A program made the translations under genes and the position numbers. Under the pieces are notes generated by a model that worked only from the letters and a program-made list of their open reading frames with translations, searched no databases and was not told the origin of the DNA. 64,000 nucleotides of DNA from Polaribacter sp. SA4-10 (GTDB taxonomy: Bacteria > Bacteroidota > Bacteroidia > Flavobacteriales > Flavobacteriaceae), in contig CATIQU010000026.1 in NCBI GenBank assembly GCA_949519155.1, forward strand, positions 34,135 to 98,134, read 5' to 3'. Position 1 is the first letter of the stretch. The number at the start of each line of letters is the position of its first letter. Of the stretch, positions 53,305-60,925 are shown in pieces.

Positions 53305-53628
53305 ACTAAAATCTAGCAAATTCATGGTCAATTTGAGTTTTATCAGCTGCGCAAAAGGGACTGAGCTTGAGCTGTTATAATTCTCTGCAAGTCAATTCCT
53401 GCTGCTGGCAAAGTCTCCTGACTTTGAGTGTGTATAATTTTCAATGATTTTAAAACGAAATGCATTTTTGACTCGATCTATCATTGCTCTTCATTTTTTT
53501 CTTTTTTATGTTCCGCTAAAGTCGGGAGACTTTGCGGAGTGGGGTAAAAAATGCCATATTCCAAGCAGAAAAGCACAAACTTTATTATCTGTGCTTCACT
53601 TCTTTTTCATATACCGAGTTATTCGATA
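53305..53628. other. Gene-free stretch between the toxin-antitoxin pair and the 54-residue gene
   Basis: About 320 bases with no credible gene. It carries the REPIN-like pair at 53408-53537 and low-complexity AT-rich DNA. Two short reading frames on the plus strand lack any start context or family features and were not called. Confidence 0.5.
53408..53537. repeat. Inverted pair of REP-like palindromes (REPIN-like)
   Basis: GCAAAGTCTCCTGACTTTG at 53408-53426 is a palindrome with CAAAGTC/GACTTTG arms. The reverse complement of 53513-53537 gives GCAAAGTCTCCCGACTTTAGC, nearly identical to the first. Two copies of one palindrome in opposite orientation about 90 bases apart resemble a REPIN. Confidence 0.5.
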
Positions 53629-53793
53629 TTATTTAAAAATTTCAATGGAATAAATCATAAATAATATTATTAAAAAAGTAATTGAAAAAATTAATAGTTC
53701 ACTTTTTAAATTCTTTTTGTTTTTGTAGGCGTTTTTTATATTCTTAATTCTAAAATTTAGAATATAAGTAACTAATGCTATATACAGTAACAT
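53629..53793 (-). CDS. 54-residue two-helix membrane protein, possible immunity protein
   Basis: ATG at 53791-53793 (minus strand) to TAA at 53629-53631 encodes 54 residues. Two hydrophobic segments, MLLYIALVTYILNF at the N-terminus and LLIFSITFLIILFMIYSI at the C-terminus, flank a basic loop (IKNIKNAYKNKKNLKSE). The start lies 2 bases after the stop of the lipoprotein with the hydrophobic tail, so it is almost certainly co-translated with it. Small, two-helix, basic-looped proteins directly after hydrophobic peptide genes are typical of bacteriocin immunity; this role is inference only. Confidence 0.5.
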   Translation of the reverse strand: MLLYIALVTYILNFRIKNIKNAYKNKKNLKSELLIFSITFLIILFMIYSIEIFK

Positions 53794-53795
53794 AT

Positions 53796-54449
53796 CTAAG
53801 AATTATCTGCATTCCCGGCCATACAAATACCAAAAGAAACTATTGCGATAGCTACCCCAATTGGACCTAAAAATCTTTTGGCAACTGCTGTAAAAGCTCT
53901 TGTCATAGCAGCAGCAGTCCAAGCTGAGGCAGCAGAACCACCTAAAGCCCATAGCGCATCTGCACCAAGGGCAATAAGCGCACATTCTAACCAAGGATTC
54001 ATTCTACTCTGTAGACTCTCTTCTGAGTTGATTTTAAGTTTTTTATATTTAGTTTCCATATTATCTTCTGGTGAATATAGACCTCCTAAAGCAATAGTAG
54101 AACTTTTATTATTAACATCAATATCAATATTGTTTTTTTGAGCTAAAAATTTACCGTAATTGCTCAATTTTTCTGAAAAAAATGAAATTTTATTTATTTG
54201 CTTTTCAGACATTTCAAGTTCTCCATTTAGAAGCTTAATTTTATAATTTTCTAAAGAAATACTTTCAGGTTTACTTTCTAAAACTACTGAATCAATATCA
54301 TTTTTGAGGTTATACATCATTTCTTTATAACTAACTTTTGTAAAAGTCTCAAATTCATTTTCTTGAAACAATTGTTCTCCATTACAAGATGAGAAAAGCA
54401 TTAATGAAGCAAAAAATATTTCTACGTATGGTTTTTTTATAATTTTCAT
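53796..54449 (-). CDS. Uncharacterised lipoprotein with bacteriocin-like hydrophobic tail
   Basis: A 217-residue protein that I do not recognise. N-terminus: lipoprotein-type signal (MKIIKKPYVEIFFASLMLFS then Ser-Cys22). Middle (about 25-145): charged, helical, with Lys/Glu/Ser. C-terminus (about 150-217): a strongly hydrophobic Ala/Gly-rich stretch between Cys156 and Cys209 with a Gly-Gly at ALGGSAAS and a later LGPIGVAIAIVSFG. Such an Ala/Gly-rich end resembles membrane-active bacteriocins. It might be cut from the larger precursor. The ATG of a 54-residue membrane protein follows after 2 bases. Confidence 0.6.
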   Translation of the reverse strand: MKIIKKPYVEIFFASLMLFSSCNGEQLFQENEFETFTKVSYKEMMYNLKNDIDSVVLESKPESISLENYKIKLLNGELEMSEKQINKISFFSEKLSNYGKFLAQKNNIDIDVNNKSSTIALGGLYSPEDNMETKYKKLKINSEESLQSRMNPWLECALIALGADALWALGGSAASAWTAAAMTRAFTAVAKRFLGPIGVAIAIVSFGICMAGNADNS

Positions 54450-54930
54450 AAATTTAATTTTAGTGAAAAATCTTTTTCATTTAATTTAGACTTTTCCAAG
54501 TTAATAATTCTACTTTTTCGATTTTCGAAGAATTCGGTTTACTTTTTATTTTTATTTCGGTTTTAACTTTCACATTTTCCGATCTTGGATGGTCAGTCCG
54601 TTTTCGACCGCTATGTTTCTTTAATGTGGCATAACTGGTTATATCCAATCAATTATATTGATTTTCGTTACAATGCTTCGGGATAATAAAACATTTTCTT
54701 TTTCTTTTCAGGGCTTCTAAAATCAAATAAGATGAAGACCTTAAATAAAATTAGTTAGCACACAGAGTGTTAACCGTGAAGCAATTTAAGGTAAAAAAAG
54801 AATACGTTTTCATGCCAATAAACAAACGGGCATATTTAGGAACAACTGGGTGTTATTTCGGGATAACTGTTTTTTGGAAGTGGTAATAAATACAAAATTT
54901 TTACTTTTTCAGAGAAAAGAGGCGCTCTTT
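54450..54930. other. Gene-free stretch, short palindromes only
   Basis: About 480 bases without a credible gene. It contains ATAACTGGTTAT-type palindromic words near 54630 and an AATCAA/TTGATT hairpin around 54647-54663. The phrase TTCGGGATAA occurs twice (54678-54687 and 54857-54866). Nothing else stands out. Confidence 0.5.
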
Positions 54931-55710
54931 TTATTTCACAAAAGCAAGCAAAGTAGCCCTCAATTCTGTTGTGTTTTCAATATGGCTCATGTGACCCTCT
55001 GGAAAAACAACTACTTCTGAGTTGGTTCTTTTTGCTTCGTTTAAAGAAGTTTCAAGATTTAAAACAGGATCTTTTTTACCGATAATAATCAGTTTTTTAA
55101 AACTATTTTCAGTCAAAACAGCCGTTCGGTTGGGGCGAATCCGCATCCCTTCCTGTCCAGCAATATAGCCTTGTATGGGTGTTTTTAAGGCTTCTTGCAA
55201 TGCCGCTTTCATTTCGGCTTTAAAAAGACGGCGACTTTTTTCACCAAACAAGTTGGTAAAAGACATGCGTACTATGTTTTCAAAATTATTTTGAATCATT
55301 TTGTTGGTTCGGAGTCGCAGTGTTTTTCGTTCGGTATCATCTTCAATAGCCGTGGCATTTACTAAGCACAACCCTTTTACTTTTTGTGAATTTTTTTCTG
55401 CGAAAGCCAATGCCACATAGCCTCCCAACGAATGCCCGATGACCACACACTTTCGAATGCGCAAGTGTTTTAAAACAGCCGCTACACTTTCAGCAAACAA
55501 CTCCATGGTATGCACATAGCCCAAGCAATCAGATTTTCCATGGCCCAACAAATCAATAGCAATGACTCGATTTCTTTTCGAAAGTTGCGGAATTATGTCT
55601 TTCCACATGGTTGTGTTTTCTAAAAAACCATGTAACAAAACAACGACAGGACCTTTTCCGACGTCAGAAAAAGAAATGCGTGCCTTTTTAAAAGTGACCG
55701 ATTTTTGCAT
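54931..55710 (-). CDS. Alpha/beta hydrolase
   Basis: A 259-residue alpha/beta hydrolase. The oxyanion strand motif is VVVLLHGFLENTTMW. The nucleophile Ser is in GHSLGGYVALAF, and the catalytic His in FPEGHMSHIE, with an Asp in IIIGKKDPVLN. The first 40 residues show the LLGHGKSD loop typical of esterase/haloalkane-like members. The ATG at 55710 (MQKSVTFKKARI) is preferred. It diverges from brnQ by about 44 bases. Substrate unknown. Confidence 0.85.
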   Translation of the reverse strand: MQKSVTFKKARISFSDVGKGPVVVLLHGFLENTTMWKDIIPQLSKRNRVIAIDLLGHGKSDCLGYVHTMELFAESVAAVLKHLRIRKCVVIGHSLGGYVALAFAEKNSQKVKGLCLVNATAIEDDTERKTLRLRTNKMIQNNFENIVRMSFTNLFGEKSRRLFKAEMKAALQEALKTPIQGYIAGQEGMRIRPNRTAVLTENSFKKLIIIGKKDPVLNLETSLNEAKRTNSEVVVFPEGHMSHIENTTELRATLLAFVK

Positions 55711-55754
55711 CTTACAAAAATATGTATATTTCAAGAATAAAAATCAATCAAAAA

Positions 55755-57035
55755 ATGAATAAAACAAAAGAAATTTGGATTGCCGGTTTTGCACTCTTAT
55801 CACTTTTTTTTGGAGCAGGAAATTTAATATTACCACCCACCCTAGGGTTAAAAGCTGGAGTAGGTTGGTGGATTGTGGTATCGGGTTTTGTACTAACAGC
55901 AGTCACCATTCCTATTTTGGCCATTTTTGCACACGCAAAATTACAAGGCACCTTGTACGACTTTGGGAAGAAAGTTTCTCCACTATTTAGCAGTGTCTAT
56001 TGTTTTCTCATTTATACCATTGCCGTTGCAATTCCCTCCCCAAGAACCGCCGCAGTAACCCACGAAATGACGGTGCAACCCTTTTTTGATATCGCACCCA
56101 TTTATACAAGTATTGTCTATTTTGTACTGGTTTTTCTTTTTGCAGTAAACCGAACCCGAGTCATTGGATTAATTGGGAAGTTTTTAACACCGATTATTGT
56201 TTTCATCCTATTAATTATTATCGGAATTGCTGTTTTTACCACTTCAGGAACCCTACAACCTTCAACCTTTACAACCCCTTTTGTAGACGGAATTTTAGAA
56301 GGCTATCAAACCTTTGATGCCATTGGTGGCGTTGTGGTGGGAGCCGTCATTATTATTTCACTAAACTATAGCAGCCACACCACTTTTGATGCCAAAAGAA
56401 GGCTGATTCGAAAAGCAGGTCTGATTGCAGGAACTGGGTTGTTTCTTATTTATGGAGGATTGATTTTAAGCGGCTCCTTGTTGGGACATACCTTTGCAGA
56501 AGACGCGTCAAGAACAGCAATTTTATCAGGATTGAGCACCCAAACATTGGGCGATTTTGGTACCCGATTTTTAAGTGTTTTGGTGGCATTGGCGTGTTTT
56601 ACAACCGCGGTTGGAATTGTAACAGGAACGGCAGATTACATCAGTGGAATCTGTAAAAACTCTAAAAAAATCTATTTCATTACGGCAGCAATTGCCTCCA
56701 TTATTGGAATTTTTGTAGGGAGTTACCAAGTAGATTTTATCATTACATTGGCAGTACCAGCCTTGATGTTTTTATATCCCATTACCATTGTATTGATCGT
56801 TTTGAATGTGCTTCCAGACACACTCGCTTCAAAACAAGTGTTTAGAGGCGTGGTCTTGGTGACCTTTTTGTTCAGCATCCCCGATTTTTTAGGCTTTGTA
56901 ATTCCGAGCGCATATTTAGTGGATATAAAAAATCTCATTCCATTGGCAAACGCCAGTTTAGGATGGGTGCTTCCTGCTTTTTTGGTTTTTGTTGGGTTGA
57001 ATTTCACTGTTTTTATAAAGAAGTTTTTCAATTAG
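55755..57035 (+). CDS. brnQ: Branched-chain amino acid transport carrier BrnQ
   Basis: A 426-residue inner-membrane protein of the BrnQ/LIVCS family, a sodium-coupled symporter for leucine, isoleucine and valine. About 12 membrane helices can be traced. The first, WIAGFALLSLFFGAGNLILP, carries the family's FFGAGNLI-P motif. The region AIPSPRTAAVTHEM is the second conserved block. It is flanked by two alpha/beta hydrolase genes. The ATG at 55755 is chosen since the first membrane helix then begins at residue 8. Confidence 0.93.
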   Translation: MNKTKEIWIAGFALLSLFFGAGNLILPPTLGLKAGVGWWIVVSGFVLTAVTIPILAIFAHAKLQGTLYDFGKKVSPLFSSVYCFLIYTIAVAIPSPRTAAVTHEMTVQPFFDIAPIYTSIVYFVLVFLFAVNRTRVIGLIGKFLTPIIVFILLIIIGIAVFTTSGTLQPSTFTTPFVDGILEGYQTFDAIGGVVVGAVIIISLNYSSHTTFDAKRRLIRKAGLIAGTGLFLIYGGLILSGSLLGHTFAEDASRTAILSGLSTQTLGDFGTRFLSVLVALACFTTAVGIVTGTADYISGICKNSKKIYFITAAIASIIGIFVGSYQVDFIITLAVPALMFLYPITIVLIVLNVLPDTLASKQVFRGVVLVTFLFSIPDFLGFVIPSAYLVDIKNLIPLANASLGWVLPAFLVFVGLNFTVFIKKFFN

Positions 57036-57082
57036 AAGAACGTTAAAAAAGACGTTTTTGCAGTTATAAAAATTAAATAGGT

Positions 57083-57090
57083 TATTTTTG
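57083..57090 (+). promoter_or_regulatory. Promoter -7 element of second alpha/beta hydrolase
   Basis: TATTTTTG matches TAnnTTTG, 24 bases before the TTG start. Confidence 0.4.
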
Positions 57091-57113
57091 TAGTCCATTT
57101 AAAAACACATTTT

Positions 57114-57896
57114 TTGTTAAACTACTTCGCATATCCACATACCGCTTCCAAAAACTGGGTCACTTTTGTTCACGGAGCAGGGGGCAGTAGTTCTATATGG
57201 TTCAAGCAAGTGCGTGCTTTTAAAAAGCATTTTAACGTGTTAATTCTCGATTTGCGAGGTCACGGAAATAGTAAACCCACCTTAAAAGATACCTTCAACC
57301 CAAAATATACTTTTGACTCCATTACCAATGACATTGTGGAGGTGCTAGCACACTTAAAAATAGAGAAATCGCATTTTATTGGCATTTCTTTAGGGACTAT
57401 TTTGATTCGAAATTTGGCAGAAAAAAAGCCAGAAATGGTACAAAGTATGGTGATGGGTGGTGCGATTATAAAAATGAATTTCCGCTCGCAAGTATTAATG
57501 AAAGTGGGAAATCTTTTTAAGTCTGTGGTGCCCTATATGATGCTATACAAACTCTTTGCATTTATTATTATGCCAAAGAAAAATCATAAAAAATCGAGAT
57601 TATTGTTTGTAAACGAAGCGAAGAAATTATATCAAAAAGAATTTATTCGTTGGTTTAAATTAACCTCAGAAATCAACCCACTTTTAAGACTTTTTAGAGC
57701 AAAAGACATTAAAATCCCTACTTTTTATGTGATGGGTGCAGAAGACCATTTATTTTTACCTTCCATAAAAAACATTGTGTCAAAACACAGCAGTTCTTCA
57801 CTTTTTGTGGTAGACAATTGTGGGCACGTGGTGAATGTAGAACAGCCAGAAATGTTTAACAACCACACCATTCAATTTATCAACTCTTTGGCATAA
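57114..57896 (+). CDS. Alpha/beta hydrolase
   Basis: A 260-residue alpha/beta hydrolase. The strand/oxyanion motif is VTFVHGAGGSSSIWFKQ; the nucleophile Ser lies in FIGISLGTILIRNLA; His is in VDNCGHVVNVEQPE. It resembles the BioH/3-oxoadipate lactonase-like group but cannot be assigned further. The start appears to be a TTG at 57114; no ATG precedes it in frame. It lies after brnQ and ends at a terminator with pepP converging. Confidence 0.82.
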   Translation: MLNYFAYPHTASKNWVTFVHGAGGSSSIWFKQVRAFKKHFNVLILDLRGHGNSKPTLKDTFNPKYTFDSITNDIVEVLAHLKIEKSHFIGISLGTILIRNLAEKKPEMVQSMVMGGAIIKMNFRSQVLMKVGNLFKSVVPYMMLYKLFAFIIMPKKNHKKSRLLFVNEAKKLYQKEFIRWFKLTSEINPLLRLFRAKDIKIPTFYVMGAEDHLFLPSIKNIVSKHSSSSLFVVDNCGHVVNVEQPEMFNNHTIQFINSLA

Positions 57897-57926
57897 AAAA
57901 AACGAGTCTTTCAACTCGCTTTTTTT
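57896..57926. terminator. Terminator between hydrolase and pepP
   Basis: AAAAACGAGT / ACTCGcTTTTTTT stem with a 6-base loop and poly-T tail; works in both directions. Confidence 0.85.
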
Positions 57927-57927
57927 A

Positions 57928-59220
57928 TTAGGCATTCATAATATCTTCAATTTCATCCGCTTCAATAGGAATATTTCCCATCAGATTAAAAGGCGCTCCG
58001 TTTTCTTGAACAACCACATCATCTTCTAGACGAATACCAAAACCTTCTTCAGGAATGTAAATTCCAGGCTCTACCGTAAACACCATATTGGCTTCCATGG
58101 GCTTGTGAAGCAATCCATAATCGTGCGTATCTAAGCCAATGTGATGGCTGGTACCGTGCATGAAGTACTTTTTGTATGCAGGCCATTTTTTATCTTCATT
58201 TTGTACATCTGCTTTGTCTAGCAAACCTAATTTCAGCAATTCTGCCGTCATAATTCCACCAACCTCAACATGGTAATCTTTCCAAATTGTTCCTGGTGTT
58301 AAGAGTTTTGTTGCTTCTTTTTTTACATGGTTTACTGCGTTGTATACTGCTTTTTGTCTTTCAGAAAACTTTCCAGAAACAGGTACCGTTCTTGACAAAT
58401 CACTTTTATAATTGGCATATTCTGCTGCAATATCAAACAAGATTAAATCGCCCGCTTTACATTGTTGATTGTTTTCGATATAGTGCAATACATTTGCGTT
58501 GTTTCCGCTTGCAATAATTGGGGTGTATGCAAAGCCTTTAGAGCGATTTTTAATAAACTCATGAATCAATTCTGCTTCAATTTCATATTCCCAAACACCG
58601 GGTTGTATGAAGTTTAGAATTCTTCTAAAACCTTTTTCGGTAATGTCACAAGCTTGCTGCATTAAATCCAATTCAATCGGATCTTTAACGGCACGCAAAC
58701 GCTGTAAAATAGGATTGCTTTTGGCAACACTATGTGCAGGATATTTTGCCAATAGCCATTTTGTAAAACGATCTTCACGAGTTTCTGTAGCTACATTGGC
58801 TCTGTAATGTTCGTTGGTGTTGATGTAAAAAGTAGCTGCATATGAAGACATTTCAAACAACACTTTTTCTAAATCTTGCAGCCAAAACACGGTTTGAATT
58901 CCTGCCGTTTTATGCGCCGCTTCTTTGGTTAGTTTTTCTCCTTCCCAAACCGCAATGTGTTCATTGGTCTCCGTTAAAAAAAGCACCTCTCGTAAGTTTT
59001 CGTTGGGGCAATCAGGAAATAGCATTAACACACTTTCTTCTTGGTCTACACCACTCAAATAAAAGACATCTCTATGTTGCTCAAAAGGCATCGTACTGTC
59101 TGCACTAATCGGATAAATATCATTCGAATTAAAAATAGCCATGCTATTCTCCTTCATTAGCGAAGCGAAATTTTTACGATTTTTTATAAAAAGTACTGAA
59201 TTTATGGGTTGGTACTTCAT
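57928..59220 (-). CDS. pepP: Aminopeptidase P (Xaa-Pro aminopeptidase)
   Basis: A 430-residue M24 metallopeptidase that removes an N-terminal residue preceding proline. The N-terminal creatinase-like domain (about 1-165) begins MKYQPINSVLFIKN. The pita-bread domain has the metal ligands in ILFDIAAEYANYKSD (Asp pair), GTSHHIGLDTHD (His), FTVEPGIYIPEEG (Glu) and IRLEDDVVV (Glu). Normal length. It is convergent with the alpha/beta hydrolase. No obvious co-transcribed partner. Confidence 0.94.
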   Translation of the reverse strand: MKYQPINSVLFIKNRKNFASLMKENSMAIFNSNDIYPISADSTMPFEQHRDVFYLSGVDQEESVLMLFPDCPNENLREVLFLTETNEHIAVWEGEKLTKEAAHKTAGIQTVFWLQDLEKVLFEMSSYAATFYINTNEHYRANVATETREDRFTKWLLAKYPAHSVAKSNPILQRLRAVKDPIELDLMQQACDITEKGFRRILNFIQPGVWEYEIEAELIHEFIKNRSKGFAYTPIIASGNNANVLHYIENNQQCKAGDLILFDIAAEYANYKSDLSRTVPVSGKFSERQKAVYNAVNHVKKEATKLLTPGTIWKDYHVEVGGIMTAELLKLGLLDKADVQNEDKKWPAYKKYFMHGTSHHIGLDTHDYGLLHKPMEANMVFTVEPGIYIPEEGFGIRLEDDVVVQENGAPFNLMGNIPIEADEIEDIMNA

Positions 59221-59381
59221 GGGAAACGTGTTTAGAACTCAAAGGTAGCAATAATAAACAGTAACTTAAAATGAATTGAAGTTCGCCGCAAATTCATTTG
59301 CAAGAATCGCGTCTAATGGAAAATTCTTATTGAACGTACACTTGGTTTTAGTGCGCTTTTTTACTTTTTTATTCAAAAAAA

Positions 59382-59427
59382 TACCACACAGTAATACCGA
59401 TTTTGTTTTCAATATTATTATGTGGTA
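59382..59427 (-). terminator. Intrinsic terminator of DEAD-box helicase gene
   Basis: TACCACA (59382-59388) pairs with TGTGGTA (59421-59427), extended by TAATA/TATTA; on the minus strand the hairpin is followed by a run of seven T. Confidence 0.7.
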
Positions 59428-59459
59428 CGTAATTTTTATAAAAAAAAGATTCTTATTCC

Positions 59460-60761
59460 CTAAGTCCGTTTCTTTTTTGGAGCACCTGTTCTTCCGCGCC
59501 CCGAAGTAGGAGTCGTATTATTTCCTTTAAAATGCGGTTTGTTTTTTGGTCTATTTCCGCCAGAAGCTGGTTTCTTCTTTCCAAAAGAACCTTTACTTTG
59601 GGTAGCAGCTCTTTTTGGCGCCGCCGTATCTGTCGGTTCAAAACCTTCCACGATATTCGATTCTAATTTTTCTTTTAATAGTTTTTCAATCTCGTTCTGA
59701 TACTCAACCTCTTCACTACATACCAAAGAAATCGCTTCACCTGCAGCACCTGCTCTTCCTGTTCTTCCAATTCTATGAATATAGTCTTCAGGTACATTTG
59801 GCAATTCGAAGTTCACAACATGTGGAAGCAATGGAATGTCTAAACCACGTGCAGCAATGTCGGTAGCTACTAAAATTTTAATGGTATTGTCTTTGAAATT
59901 TCGAAGCGCTTTTGTTCTAGCACCTTGACTTTTATTTCCGTGAATTGCAGCAGCAGAAATGCCCGCTTTCACCAATTTCTCAGTCAATTTATTAGCCCCG
60001 TGTTTGGTTCTTGTAAAAACCAATACCTGCGTCCAGTTGTTGTCTTTAATCAGCTTGATAGTAAACTCGGTCTTTTTGTTTTTATCAACTTTATAAACCT
60101 TATGGGTTACTTTTTTTGCTGTTGAATTTTGCGGCGCCGTTTCCACAGAAACAGGGTTTCTTAAAATCCCAGAAGCTAATTTTTTAATGTCATTTGAAAA
60201 AGTAGCAGAAAACATCAAGTTTTGACGTTTTGAAGGCATAAAACTAATGATTTTGTTGATATCTCTCACAAAACCCATGTCTAACATTCTATCTGCTTCA
60301 TCTAAAATTAAGATCTCTACACGTTTAAAAGAAAGTGCTTTTCGATCATGTAAATCCAACAGTCTTCCAGGTGTTGCTACCAAAATATCGACACCACTTT
60401 TTAAGGTTGCTATTTGTGGTTTTGCGTTTACACCTCCAAAAATAACCGTCGATTTTATATTTACATACTTACTGTATTCTCTTACGTTGTCATGAACCTG
60501 CGCTGCTAATTCTCTTGTTGGTGTTAAAACCAACGCACGCAAGGGTCTGTATTTTGGATGTTTTGTTTCTGATAAATGCTGTAAAACAGGCAGGGTAAAT
60601 CCTGCAGTTTTTCCAGTTCCTGTTTGAGCAGAAGCTAAAATATCTTTTCCTTCTAAAATATGTGGAATTGCTTTTTCTTGTATGGGAGACGGTTTGGTAT
60701 ATCCTTTCTCTTCAACGGCTTTCACCAATGCTGAAGATAAACCTAAATCTGAAAATGTCAT
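59460..60761 (-). CDS. DEAD-box RNA helicase (RhlE-like)
   Basis: A 433-residue DEAD-box helicase. Q motif [21 protein letters not shown] start; motif I AQTGTGKT; motif [13 protein letters not shown]; motif III FSATF; motif [13 protein letters not shown] basic, Gly/Lys/Pro-rich tail (about 385-433) follows, as in RhlE-type helicases. It unwinds short RNA duplexes, for ribosome assembly or mRNA turnover at low temperature. It has its own terminator. Confidence 0.92.
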   Translation of the reverse strand: MTFSDLGLSSALVKAVEEKGYTKPSPIQEKAIPHILEGKDILASAQTGTGKTAGFTLPVLQHLSETKHPKYRPLRALVLTPTRELAAQVHDNVREYSKYVNIKSTVIFGGVNAKPQIATLKSGVDILVATPGRLLDLHDRKALSFKRVEILILDEADRMLDMGFVRDINKIISFMPSKRQNLMFSATFSNDIKKLASGILRNPVSVETAPQNSTAKKVTHKVYKVDKNKKTEFTIKLIKDNNWTQVLVFTRTKHGANKLTEKLVKAGISAAAIHGNKSQGARTKALRNFKDNTIKILVATDIAARGLDIPLLPHVVNFELPNVPEDYIHRIGRTGRAGAAGEAISLVCSEEVEYQNEIEKLLKEKLESNIVEGFEPTDTAAPKRAATQSKGSFGKKKPASGGNRPKNKPHFKGNNTTPTSGRGRTGAPKKKRT

Positions 60762-60925
60762 AGAAATTATTTAAGAAACTCACCTTATGTAGCGGTTTCT
60801 GGGGACAAAGATACATTCTTTTAAGTTTAGGGTTTGCAAAGTTTTACGGAGCTTTTTATGTTAATTCTTTTGCTATTGACTTTACAAGTAGTAATTTCAT
60901 CACTTCAAACCAAACCTCGACTCTT

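Noticed and set aside
53444..53653. Plus-strand frame of 69 codons across the second REP-like palindrome
   Set aside because: It overlaps the repeat pair and the 54-residue gene on the other strand; composition is not protein-like.
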